DNA of 32,665 nucleotides, taken from Spartobacteria bacterium (GTDB lineage Bacteria > Verrucomicrobiota > Verrucomicrobiia > Chthoniobacterales > UBA10450). This document shows positions 8,649 through 16,354 of this stretch, piece by piece. The position numbers were made by a program, and so were the translations under genes. The DNA lies in NCBI GenBank assembly GCA_003169695.1, contig PNAS01000039.1, forward strand, positions 1 through 32,665. Reading direction: 5' to 3'. A model generated the notes under the pieces. The model was not told where the DNA came from. It did no database searches and saw only the letters and a program-made list of their open reading frames with translations. Position 1 is the first letter of the stretch. Every line of letters starts with the position of its first letter.

Positions 8649-9133
8649 CAGTCAATTGCGCGCTCGCCTGACCTGTTCTCGGAGATCAGTTTGCCTCGCG
8701 CCGCTTGGAGACGCCGCACCATCACTTCGCTCATTCGTTTAAACAGTTCGTGGCTGAGAGTAAGATCTTCGTCGCGATGTTGCCGAAGCATTATGCCAGA
8801 AAGACAAATGGCGGTGCATGACTCAGTCGCTCGCGCATCAAATTGCCAGAGGTACGGCGAGAAAAGCCACGACCACCCTGGCGGTTCACCAGCACAGACA
8901 GTATCGATAACGACCGGTTCCCGATCGTTCAATCCTCCCTCCAGCGCAACGATTCCAGTCTCAATCAGATAAAACCCGTTTGCTGGATCACCTGCCCGAA
9001 GGATGATCTGGTCCGCATCGAACTCCGTCGGCATTGCGGAAAGAGCTAAAAGCTCAAGGTGGTGTGGACTCATCCCCTTTAAGAAAGGATGAGCAGCCAA
9101 TCGCCGTTCAATCTCTGGATCTGGCCGGCTCAT
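8648..9133 (-). CDS. Cyclic nucleotide-binding domain protein (no HTH), copy 2
   Basis: The 161-residue protein consists almost entirely of one Crp/cNMP-type sensor domain. It opens with the RRLAAHPFLKGMSPHHLELL helices, followed by ADQIILRAGDPANGFYLIETG and the ligand-cassette region GEPPGWSWLFSPYLWQFDARA. It ends in a helix (ELFKRMSEVMVRRLQAARGKL) that would normally lead into a DNA-binding domain, but none follows. It is a paralogue of the gene just upstream, and a third related fragment lies at 13367. It starts 13 bases after that upstream gene ends and overlaps the GYF/STAS gene by one base. It probably senses a nucleotide or other ligand and acts by protein contact. Ligand unknown. Confidence 0.87.
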   Translation of the reverse strand: MSRPDPEIERRLAAHPFLKGMSPHHLELLALSAMPTEFDADQIILRAGDPANGFYLIETGIVALEGGLNDREPVVIDTVCAGEPPGWSWLFSPYLWQFDARATESCTAICLSGIMLRQHRDEDLTLSHELFKRMSEVMVRRLQAARGKLISENRSGERAID

Positions 9134-9146
9134 CTCGCAGATGGTT

Positions 9147-9650
9147 TCATTCCTGGCGCGATGTGTTCTTCATGGCTTCACTCAATCTTACCCGCGCCGC
9201 CTGAAGGCGACGCATCATCACCTCGCTCATCCGTTTAAACAGTTCATACCCCAAAGCGGGATCGTTCTCGCAATACTCGCGGAGTATTGTTCCATACAAA
9301 AAAATAGCAGTGGTCGGTTCGATTGCGCGAGCATCGAAATGCCAGACGTAAGGCGGAAAAATCCACGACCAGCCCAGCAAATCGCCGGCGCCGACCTCGT
9401 CAATCCTGACCACCTCACCGAGTGTTGATGATTCAAGCGCTACTCTTCCCCGCTCAATCAAATAAAAGCGGTTCGCCGTTTCACCTTTGTGAAAAATGAC
9501 CTGCCCGGCCGTGAACTGTGAAAGCATCGCGCAATCGGCGAGCAATCGAATATGGGATGCACTCATACCAGTAAGAAAAGGATGTGTCGCGACCTGCGCT
9601 TCGATTTCGGCGTGGTTCGCTCCAACCAGATGCATTTCGTCTTCAATCAT
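9147..9650 (-). CDS. Cyclic nucleotide-binding domain protein (no HTH), copy 1
   Basis: The 167-residue single-domain cNMP-binding protein is closely similar to its downstream neighbour. It has EAQVATHPFLTGMSASHIRLLA, then AGQVIFHKGETANRFYLIERG, then the binding-cassette region GAGDLLGWSWIFPPYVWHFDARAI, and a C-terminal helix ELFKRMSEVMMRRLQAARVRL. There is no helix-turn-helix domain. The ATG at 9648-9650 overlaps the end of the universal stress protein gene by eight bases, so translation is probably coupled. The GWSW...P-P-Y...FDARA cassette differs from the classical cAMP cassette of Crp, so the ligand may not be cAMP; this is inference. Confidence 0.87.
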   Translation of the reverse strand: MIEDEMHLVGANHAEIEAQVATHPFLTGMSASHIRLLADCAMLSQFTAGQVIFHKGETANRFYLIERGRVALESSTLGEVVRIDEVGAGDLLGWSWIFPPYVWHFDARAIEPTTAIFLYGTILREYCENDPALGYELFKRMSEVMMRRLQAARVRLSEAMKNTSRQE

Positions 9651-10668
9651 TTGCGTTTCCCCCGCGCGCGTGGCTTGGCATTACGAGGACGGGACAATGA
9701 GCATATCGGACGATATGTTCTGCCGTGCTCCCAATAAGGACATGTGTCAGACCCGTGCTGCCGTGTGTCGCGGTGACGATGAGATCAACCTCGTTATTAC
9801 GCGCATAATCGCAGATTGCCTGCGCAGGCGCTCCGAGTTCGATTACGCCTTCTGCGATAATGTTCTGCGATTTTAAGCTCGAGACAACTTCGTTCATTTG
9901 TTCCTTAGCCGCTTTCTGCGCGTAATTAGTTAGAGCGGTTGAATCACGTCCGCCGTATTCGCCGTATACTGCGAACGTCTGCAGTGGCACGCAGTTGAAC
10001 GTCACGAGTTCCGCGCCCCAGACCTGGGCAACGCGAACTGCAGACTCCAGCCCCGCTATTGAACAGTCGGAGAAATCCAAGGGCACAAGAATCTTTTTCC
10101 ATCGGATAGCGCCCTTTAACTTTGCGGCGCCTTCAGTTGCACGCACAAATTCCCGTTCGTGTTCTCGCACTACGAGGACGCCGCAGGGCGCGTGCTGCAC
10201 GATCCTTTCTGCCGTGCTTCCAAGAAGAACGTGCCGGAGCCCCGTGTGACCGCGCGTCGTTGTCACTATAAGATCAGTTTCCAGCGTCCGGGCGAGCTGG
10301 CAGATCGCGTGATATGCGCGCCCCTTCACTACGTGACAATTCTCCGGTGCCAACACAATCGCGTATTTCTGAGCTACATCCTGAAGCCGCCGCTGAGCGC
10401 GGCTCGCGATCTCCGACTCCGGAATCGCGACTGGCATCGCTGAAAACGTCGACATCGGATAATCGTAATCGAAGGCGTGGACGAGATGCAGCTTCGCGCC
10501 GAAGCGTTTCGCGAGCGGCAGAGCATATTCCAACGCCTTGAACGATGCCCGCGAAAAATCGAGAGGCACAAGGATGTTATCAGCCTTGAAGGAGTCGCGC
10601 TTGGCGCGATTCGATGGAAGCCGGGCCGGCCGGACACGGCGTTGTTTGGGAGCGGCCTTCTTTTCCAT
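9643..10668 (-). CDS. Tandem universal stress protein (UspA family)
   Basis: The 341-residue cytosolic protein contains two UspA domains. Domain 1 spans about 30-168 and domain 2 about 190-331. Each begins with NILVPLDFS or KILVPLDFS and each carries the ATP-binding loop, RGHTGLRHVLLGSTAERI (from 139) and HGSTGLTHVLIGSTAEHI (from 302), so both halves probably bind ATP. A basic N-terminal extension of ~29 residues precedes domain 1. It is the first gene of a four-gene operon with two CNB proteins and a GYF/STAS protein. ATG is at 10666-10668. About 195 bases upstream, to the hypothetical gene at 10864, would hold the promoter; I see no clear motif there. Confidence 0.92.
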   Translation of the reverse strand: MEKKAAPKQRRVRPARLPSNRAKRDSFKADNILVPLDFSRASFKALEYALPLAKRFGAKLHLVHAFDYDYPMSTFSAMPVAIPESEIASRAQRRLQDVAQKYAIVLAPENCHVVKGRAYHAICQLARTLETDLIVTTTRGHTGLRHVLLGSTAERIVQHAPCGVLVVREHEREFVRATEGAAKLKGAIRWKKILVPLDFSDCSIAGLESAVRVAQVWGAELVTFNCVPLQTFAVYGEYGGRDSTALTNYAQKAAKEQMNEVVSSLKSQNIIAEGVIELGAPAQAICDYARNNEVDLIVTATHGSTGLTHVLIGSTAEHIVRYAHCPVLVMPSHARGGNAND

Positions 10669-10863
10669 GCCTCAAAGCTAGGTCACCGGTTTAATTGCAC
10701 TCTCCAATTCTTGGCCAATGCTCACCCGCCGTTGCCTCCGAGCTCCCACCCTCCTCGCGACAGTGTGACCAGAGCCTGAACCGCGGTAATTCTTTTCATG
10801 TGGCAACTCTGCTTCGGGCAGAAGTGCCTCAGCGAACAATCCCGGACTCCGTGCTGCAGTCGT

Positions 10864-11274
10864 CTACTTGCTAGAAGGACTAGATAGCGGCTGGCTCCTT
10901 AGTTGATCTGACTCACTCTCTGCAAGCCGCCAGACTTTGGAATCATTCGGCAAAATTTTGGCCGGCGGGGGACGAATCGATATATAGGTCGGGGTTCCGG
11001 TAAGATTGAAGTCTACAAATCGTTGCACCGGAAATTTGCGGAACTCACGTTGTGATTTCAGATAGTCACGGGCAGCGGTTTTGGCAATCTTACCAGCCAA
11101 TTCCACCTTTTGAGACTCCCTTAGCGCGGAGACCTTGAGGTGTTTTTCCTTCCCGCCGGATCGTAACGCTGCGTCGTTGATTTCGATTAGCAGATTTGCG
11201 GTTGCCTGCGGAGTAACAGGTGCACGAGCGTCGATTGCAAAGGCGATGTGAGCGAAAAAGCAGTGCGGTTCCAT
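10864..11274 (-). CDS. Hypothetical protein, doubtful
   Basis: A 136-residue frame begins at ATG 11272-11274; an upstream start would add 30 residues of unlikely composition. The product is polar and basic in the middle (GGKEKHLKVSALRESQKVEL, KSQREFRKFPVQRFVDFNL) and rich in serine at its end. There is no signal peptide, TM segment or recognised domain, and no clear ribosome-binding site. It fills an otherwise empty stretch in the same direction as its neighbours, which is the main argument for it. It may be non-coding. Confidence 0.35.
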   Translation of the reverse strand: MEPHCFFAHIAFAIDARAPVTPQATANLLIEINDAALRSGGKEKHLKVSALRESQKVELAGKIAKTAARDYLKSQREFRKFPVQRFVDFNLTGTPTYISIRPPPAKILPNDSKVWRLAESESDQLRSQPLSSPSSK

Positions 11275-11673
11275 AATGTGTGAAGGCCCTTGGTTATCTA
11301 CCTCGCCGCGCTTCATGTTCCATGTCCGCGCACCACCGCAGGATGGCATTCGTTGCCTCGGCATCGCGGACTATCTCGCATTCCGAACGGCGGATACGGT
11401 AACGTCGCACGCGTTCGTGATTTCATGGTACGAAATCGCAAACTGTTTTCCAAATCACGACGACTCAAAACGACTAAACTGTCTGATTCGCACTAGGGCG
11501 GTCACCTTCTCCGACAGCTGGAACTCTTTCCGTCTCGAGTCAATATTAATAACTCGAGCCGACCTGGAGCGTTGAAGGGAGCGCCGACCTCTTTTGTTGG
11601 GAGCAACCTGACCGCGGGATCATTGATCAGGAAGGAAGCAGTTCTCGATAAATTTTCAGCAGTCTTGCGTCGC
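11275..11673. other. Intergenic region with an inverted repeat
   Basis: About 400 bases separate the doubtful hypothetical gene from the cupredoxin gene. The only structure noticed is the palindromic element at 11534-11558. No RNA gene or convincing coding frame is visible. Confidence 0.5.
11534..11558. promoter_or_regulatory. Inverted repeat with AT-rich spacer, possible operator
   Basis: Perfect seven-base arms CTCGAGT (11534-11540) and ACTCGAG (11552-11558) flank an 11-base AT-rich spacer. Centre-to-centre spacing of 18 bases puts the half-sites on nearly the same helix face, as for dimeric regulators. It is 115 bases downstream of the cupredoxin stop and about 260 upstream of the doubtful hypothetical gene. 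It could instead be a 3' stem-loop. Confidence 0.3.
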
Positions 11674-12129
11674 TTATGGACGAACCGTCATCACACCTTT
11701 CATGCCGCCAGCGTAATGCTCAGGAAATGTGCAGACATAATCGTACGCTCCAGGGTCCCTTGGTGCGGTGAACGTAACGCTGTCCGATTCTCCTGGCCCG
11801 AGCATCTTGGTTTTGGCGAGCACGTAGAACGATTGCTCGAATGCGATGTAGTCGGTTTCAGGATGCGGAATTCCTGCCTCGACGAATTTCGGAGCATAGG
11901 CTTCTTTTGCGAGCAAGACCCAGTTGTGCGCCACGGCTTCCTTGGGCAGCTCGCCGACATTTTTTAGTCTAACGGTCACCCTCTGTCCCGGCTTCGCATC
12001 GAAGCTCGTAACGCTGAACTTCATGAAGTCATCACCGGTGATCTCAACTACCTTCGGTGGACCGACATTGCGCGAGCAGCCGAGAAACGCAAAAGCAAAC
12101 GCCAGTAGAGCGATATTTGGAACCTTCAT
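11674..12129 (-). CDS. Azurin-like cupredoxin lipoprotein
   Basis: The 151-residue blue-copper protein is an electron carrier outside the inner membrane. The N-terminus has a lipoprotein signal with a cysteine at residue 18 (FLGCSR), so it is likely lipid-anchored. The type 1 copper ligands are readable: H68 in AVAHNW, C133 and H138 in VCTFPEH, and M143 in GGMKG. The order and spacing match azurin. It begins at ATG 12127-12129, 26 bases after the YbdK-type gene, with which it may be co-transcribed although the functions are unrelated. Given the cytochrome locus 2-12 kb away, it could exchange electrons with c-type cytochromes; this is inference. Confidence 0.9.
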   Translation of the reverse strand: MKVPNIALLAFAFAFLGCSRNVGPPKVVEITGDDFMKFSVTSFDAKPGQRVTVRLKNVGELPKEAVAHNWVLLAKEAYAPKFVEAGIPHPETDYIAFEQSFYVLAKTKMLGPGESDSVTFTAPRDPGAYDYVCTFPEHYAGGMKGVMTVRP

Positions 12130-12155
12130 ACGCTCACCCGATCATCGCCGGAATG

Positions 12156-13298
12156 TCAGACATGCGTCAACGCTGAGTGCGGCCGCACACTGAGTCCTTC
12201 GTACGTTTCCCGAACAATGTGATCAACCACCGCTTTCATGTCCCGCGTGCATTCCCACACTGCCAATTGCCGATCCGCGCCGGTGCCTTCACGCATGATT
12301 CTTTCAATGTGTGCCATCTCTGCGTGACTGCCCAGTTCGTTCACTTCCGTGGCGATGAACTCAAGCATCTCGTGAAGCAATTCGCGCTCGTCCATTTCGC
12401 ACTTACGGCCAAAATCGATCAGTTTTCCGTCGATGCCGTAGCGGGACGCGCGCCAGCGGTTCTCGTCAATCAAGCGCCGCGGATACATGCGGAAGCTAAC
12501 ATTTTGCCGAAGCAGCTTGTGCAGTTTGACGACGATCGCCTGCATCAACGCGGCGAGCGCGATGGTGTCATCGACCCGCGATTGCGCGTCGCAGATTCGG
12601 AATTCGAGCGTATCGAAGAAAGGATGCAGCCGGATGTCCCACCAAATTTTTTTGGCGTTGTCGATGCAGCCGGTGGCGACGAGCAATTTCAGGTAATCTT
12701 CATACTCAGACAAGCTTTCGAACGAATCGGGAATGCCCGTGCGCGGGAAACGCTCGAAGATCATCTGGCGATACGCTTTTAAGCCGGTGTTTTGTCCCAA
12801 CCAAAAGGGCGAGTTGACCGAGAGCGCGTAAAGATGCGGAAGGAAATAGCGCGCCTGATTCATGACCGCAATCGCCACTTCGCGATCCGGAATTCCGACG
12901 TGAACATGCAACCCGAAAATAAGGTTCGCGCGCGCGATCTGTTGCATGTCTTTGACGATGGTGGCGTAGCGTTCGTCCACCGTGATCAACTGGTCCATCC
13001 AATGCGAGAATGGATGCGTGCCCGCCGACGCGATCTTCAGTCCGTCGCGCGCCGCAATCATCGCCAAATCGCTGCGAAGCTGAACGACCTGCTGTCGCGC
13101 GCAAGCTACGTCACGACAGACGTCGGTGCCCAGCTCAACTACCGATTGGTGCATCTCGGACTTGACGCGTTCTTTCAAAAGCATTTTACCGTCTGCCAAA
13201 ATCTCCTGAATGTGCGAGCGCAGCTCGCGCGTCTCCGGATCGATGATCTGAAATTCCTCCTCGATCCCGAGCGTAAAAACGTGATCGTGCGCGCTCAT
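12156..13298 (-). CDS. Carboxylate-amine ligase, YbdK/GCS2 family
   Basis: The 380-residue cytosolic protein belongs to the glutamate-cysteine ligase type 2 (GCS2) family. The signature GIEEEF is at 11-16, followed by SEMHQSVVELGT, the histidine-rich core HVHVGIPDRE, and RLHPFFDTLEFRICDAQ further on. E. coli YbdK has weak glutamate-cysteine ligase activity in vitro, and the natural substrate of most members is unknown. The start chosen is ATG 13296-13298 rather than the TTG two codons upstream, because family members begin just before this point. It lies 26 bases before the cupredoxin gene and is divergent from the CNB relic at 13367. Confidence 0.9.
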   Translation of the reverse strand: MSAHDHVFTLGIEEEFQIIDPETRELRSHIQEILADGKMLLKERVKSEMHQSVVELGTDVCRDVACARQQVVQLRSDLAMIAARDGLKIASAGTHPFSHWMDQLITVDERYATIVKDMQQIARANLIFGLHVHVGIPDREVAIAVMNQARYFLPHLYALSVNSPFWLGQNTGLKAYRQMIFERFPRTGIPDSFESLSEYEDYLKLLVATGCIDNAKKIWWDIRLHPFFDTLEFRICDAQSRVDDTIALAALMQAIVVKLHKLLRQNVSFRMYPRRLIDENRWRASRYGIDGKLIDFGRKCEMDERELLHEMLEFIATEVNELGSHAEMAHIERIMREGTGADRQLAVWECTRDMKAVVDHIVRETYEGLSVRPHSALTHV

Positions 13299-13366
13299 TG
13301 GCAAACCAGTTTAGTCAAAAGTGGGGGGTGCAGACAAACCTTAGGATTATTGAGAAAGGAATCCCC

Positions 13367-13483
13367 ATGAAATCGGAAAACAGAGACCTGGGCGCGCTCG
13401 TCGCCGCTCATCCATACCTCGCTGGAATGAGGTCGCGTCACATCCACCTCTTGGCTGTTTTTGGCGCGCGATATTTGCACTGA
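13367..13483 (+). pseudogene. Relic of a cyclic nucleotide-binding domain gene (N-terminus only)
   Basis: ATG 13367-13369 follows a good ribosome-binding site (AAGGA seven bases upstream). The first residues match the start of the two CNB proteins at 8648-9650: LVAAHPYLAGMRSRHIHLLA here versus VATHPFLTGMSASHIRLLA and LAAHPFLKGMSPHHLELLA there. After that the frame ends at a stop after 38 codons, and no continuation of the sensor domain was found in any frame before the rhodanese gene. The 3' part has probably been lost by deletion. Expression of a short peptide is possible. Confidence 0.65.
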
Positions 13484-13628
13484 AAATGACAATTGGGGCT
13501 AATCGCTCTCATGGTCCAAATCTGACGAACGAGCGCCCGGGTGGTTCTTCCTGGTTTGCGAAGCACCGGGTGCGTTTTGCGACCCCGGAAAATATTGTCG
13601 GCGGAGTCGTAATTCGACTGAGCTGGAC

Positions 13629-14051
13629 TTATGTGCCGCAAGTAACAGCCGTCCTGGCCGTATCGTTTGCCTGCCAGGCCGCACAGATTCGTTCGCGCCG
13701 CTCTGCGAGCCAGTCGGCCACGGGGCGACGTCGCACCACCGGCAGACCATCGCTCTGCCACCTGCGCATCCCGCCGGAGACGATAACCACATTGTCCAGA
13801 CCCTGCCGTTCGAGATCACAGGCCTGGAGTTGCGCGAGGGCGCCGCTTTCGGAAACGAGGTAAATCGGTTCGGTTTGCAGCAGTTCCCGGGTGCAAACAA
13901 GTTTTTCGGCTGAAATCTCCGCCGAGGGAGTTGAATGCGCGCCTTCGATGTGGACTTTTTCGAATTCAGCGCGCGGACGAATGTCCAGGATTTCGACGGG
14001 CTGGCTGGCTTCAAGCAGAGCTTCGAGTTTGAGCGGGTGAATTGTTTTCAT
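13629..14051 (-). CDS. Rhodanese-like protein lacking the active-site cysteine
   Basis: The 140-residue single rhodanese-like domain shows the family landmarks EILDIRPRAEFEKVHIEGAH (19-39) and VIVSGGMRRWQSDGLPV near 90-105. In the active-site loop, where C-x-S-G is expected, the sequence is YLVSESGALA, so the catalytic cysteine is replaced by serine (S67). Sulfur transfer by the usual persulfide is therefore unlikely; a binding or phosphatase-like role is possible. A C-terminal extension (ADWLAERRERICAAW) follows. The ATG at 14049-14051 has AAGGA upstream. It is divergent from the Rieske gene across 186 bases. Confidence 0.85.
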   Translation of the reverse strand: MKTIHPLKLEALLEASQPVEILDIRPRAEFEKVHIEGAHSTPSAEISAEKLVCTRELLQTEPIYLVSESGALAQLQACDLERQGLDNVVIVSGGMRRWQSDGLPVVRRRPVADWLAERRERICAAWQANDTARTAVTCGT

Positions 14052-14237
14052 GATGTTCCTTCTGGGTCAAAACATAATGAGGCTCGCGCGCCAGCGTTAA
14101 TCTTCCCTTGGCTTTTACTGCGCGTTTCTTGCCTCGAACGCAGGGAAGGCCGCCAGATTCTTTGCGCATTTTTACGGAAATTCGCGTTCCCGCTTGCTTA
14201 AGCCATTTCTTTCTTTCAACCTCAGCGGCAGCAGGCT

Positions 14238-14822
14238 GTGGAGATAAACCCGTCGTCATCACATGAACAGGCAGATCACGCGAAGGCCGCGGATCAAAGG
14301 GCGGCCGAGGTTGCAGCCATCAGTCGCCGTTCGTTTCTCGGTGCGCTCCTTGGATTCGGCACGGTAGTGGTGGGCGCGGCGCTTTCCGTGCCGCTGATCC
14401 GATTTGCCCTGCATCCGCTGCTGACCAAGACAACCGAAATCGGCTGGTCGGACATCGGCAAGATCGAAGAGTTTGCGTCTTTAACTGCACCGCTGAAAAA
14501 GTTAATCACGGTCGACCAACGGGATGGCTGGAGGAAAATTGTTTCGGAAAAAGCAATTTACGTTTTGCCAATCAAGGACGGCGTCTTGCGTGTCCTGTCG
14601 CCGATCTGTCCCCACCTGGGGTGTTCGATTCCGTGGATTGAAGCGAAGCAGCAATTTATTTGTCCATGCCACACCGCCATCTTCACGCTCGATGGCACCC
14701 GTGTTTCTGGTCCAGCTCCGCGACCGATGGACGATCTCGAGAGCAAGGTCGACAACGGCATGTTGAAAGTACGCTACCAATATTTCCGCCAGCTCATTCC
14801 GACAAAGGAAGTTCTCGCCTAA
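14238..14822 (+). CDS. Rieske iron-sulfur subunit of a cytochrome bc-type complex
   Basis: The 194-residue protein is a membrane-anchored [2Fe-2S] subunit that takes electrons from quinol at the outer face of the inner membrane. A twin-arginine-type segment (SRRSFLG, 29-35) precedes a TM helix (about 35-57). The Rieske domain has both cluster boxes: C124-P-H126-L-G-C129 and C142-P-C144-H145, giving ligands C124, H126, C142 and H145 and the disulfide pair C129/C144. The start is GTG at 14238-14240, because an in-frame TAA lies at 14199 and there is no in-frame ATG upstream of the twin-arginine segment. The cytochrome b-c gene follows after 12 bases, forming a two-gene operon. Confidence 0.93.
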   Translation: MEINPSSSHEQADHAKAADQRAAEVAAISRRSFLGALLGFGTVVVGAALSVPLIRFALHPLLTKTTEIGWSDIGKIEEFASLTAPLKKLITVDQRDGWRKIVSEKAIYVLPIKDGVLRVLSPICPHLGCSIPWIEAKQQFICPCHTAIFTLDGTRVSGPAPRPMDDLESKVDNGMLKVRYQYFRQLIPTKEVLA

Positions 14823-14834
14823 GGGGAATGCACC

Positions 14835-16313
14835 ATGGGTGACGCGCAAGAACCTAACGGGAAACCGGGCGAACCGCGCTTGAACCGGCGGGAGCGCATC
14901 TACCAGTGGTTCGATCGCCGCACCGGAATCGGATCGCTGATGCACGAAGCGCTGGACGAGCCGATCCCTGGTGGGGCACGCTGGGCCTACGTTTTCGGAT
15001 CGGTCCTGCTGTTTCTGTTTATCTCTCAGACCATCACCGGAGTATTTCTTTCGCTTTATTATGCGCCGACGGCCGATCACGCACACACGACCGTCGCGTA
15101 CATCGTTAAAGAAGTAACCGGCGGATCGTTTCTGCGAAGCCTCCACGCCTACGGCTCGAGTGCCGTCGTGATTGTGTTGCTTCTTCATCTGACGCAGACA
15201 TTTCTCTACGGCGCCTACAAAGGCCGCCGTGAAGTTCTCTGGATTTCCGGCTGCGCGCTCCTTGGACTAATGCTGGCAATGGCGTTCACGGGTTATTTAC
15301 TGCCGTGGGACCAGAAAGCTTATTTTGCCACCACCGTCGGGACCAACATGGCGAGCGAAGTCCCGTTAATCGGTTCCACCCTCAAACGCTTAATGCGGGG
15401 TGGGAACGAGATGGGCACGCTGACTTTATCACGATTTTTTGTCGCGCACGTTTTCCTGCTCCCCGGCGCAATTCTTGGCCTGATCGCTGCGCACGTTTAC
15501 CTCTTCCGCAAAGCCGGGGCGGCTGGTCCGCCCAGCGAGGACCCGATTAAGCCGCGACTGCCCACGGAGCGGTTTTATCCGCGCCAGGTGTTGATGGACA
15601 CGGCCGTGGCACTGCTCATGATCTGCGTGCTCGGATTACTCTCACATTTTTCTCCCACAGATCTCGGGCCGCAAGCAAATCCGGCCGATACGCAGTACGT
15701 CCCGCGTCCCGAATGGTTTTACCTGCCTGTTTTCCAATGGCTCAAGTATTTCAAGGGCTCGCTCGCGGTCGTCGGCATTGTCGTCATACCGACGCTTACC
15801 GCGATCCTGATTACCGCGCTTCCATTTATCGATCGGCGTTTGGAACGGCGGCCGTGGAGGCGCCCGTTCGCCGTCGGCATCTATCTGGCAATCCTGGCGA
15901 CGCTCATCACTTTCGGATGGCTGAGTAGACACGAGGATCGCCTCGATCCGGCGATCGCGAAACAGGTAGCCAAACAAACCGAAGAGACGGAGCAGTTCAT
16001 GCGCGAACCGTTTGAGCCGGAAGCGGCCGCGAGCTCGCTTTCCGCGCCGGTCGTCGTTGTGCTCGATCCACTGGCCGCGGCAGGGAAGAAAATATACGAA
16101 AGTGAATCCTGCGATGCGTGCCACGGGGAGAATGGCGTGGGAACCAGTGCTGCGCCCAAACTCTCGGGTGCGACCGCCCAAAGGTCGCCGGAGGAATTGG
16201 CCAAGCTGCTGAGGCATCCAACCGAAAAGATGCTCGCGGGCGAGATGAAACCGGTCGACGTCCCAGAAGACGACTTAAAGGCGCTTGTCGCCTATATCAA
16301 GAGCTTGAAGTAA
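14835..16313 (+). CDS. Cytochrome b fused to a C-terminal cytochrome c domain
   Basis: The 492-residue inner-membrane protein combines the quinol-oxidising cytochrome b with a cytochrome c acceptor. The b6-like half has haem ligands H104/H118 and H205/H220; the spacing of 14 and 15 matches cytochrome b6 rather than mitochondrial cytochrome b (14 and 14). The Qo motif is PEWFY at 292-296, in the subunit IV-like half with three TM helices. After the last TM (about 345-362) and a linker comes a monohaem domain with CDACH at 426-430 and a probable distal methionine at M466 or M471. With the Rieske protein it can form a two-gene bc complex. It starts with ATG 14835 after an AAGGGGAA ribosome-binding region. 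Confidence 0.93.
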   Translation: MGDAQEPNGKPGEPRLNRRERIYQWFDRRTGIGSLMHEALDEPIPGGARWAYVFGSVLLFLFISQTITGVFLSLYYAPTADHAHTTVAYIVKEVTGGSFLRSLHAYGSSAVVIVLLLHLTQTFLYGAYKGRREVLWISGCALLGLMLAMAFTGYLLPWDQKAYFATTVGTNMASEVPLIGSTLKRLMRGGNEMGTLTLSRFFVAHVFLLPGAILGLIAAHVYLFRKAGAAGPPSEDPIKPRLPTERFYPRQVLMDTAVALLMICVLGLLSHFSPTDLGPQANPADTQYVPRPEWFYLPVFQWLKYFKGSLAVVGIVVIPTLTAILITALPFIDRRLERRPWRRPFAVGIYLAILATLITFGWLSRHEDRLDPAIAKQVAKQTEETEQFMREPFEPEAAASSLSAPVVVVLDPLAAAGKKIYESESCDACHGENGVGTSAAPKLSGATAQRSPEELAKLLRHPTEKMLAGEMKPVDVPEDDLKALVAYIKSLK

Positions 16314-16319
16314 CGAGAC

Positions 16320-16333
16320 GCGCCAAAGGGCGC
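16320..16333. terminator. Small GC hairpin between convergent operons
   Basis: GCGCC (16320-16324) and GGCGC (16329-16333) can form a five-base stem with a four-base loop, seven bases after the cytochrome b-c stop. There is no adjacent T-run (one occurs ~20 bases later, inside the start of the facing gene's 3' end). It is a weak candidate for a terminator serving the two convergent operons. Confidence 0.25.
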
Positions 16334-16354
16334 AGCGTTACCCTGCCGTCCTGA

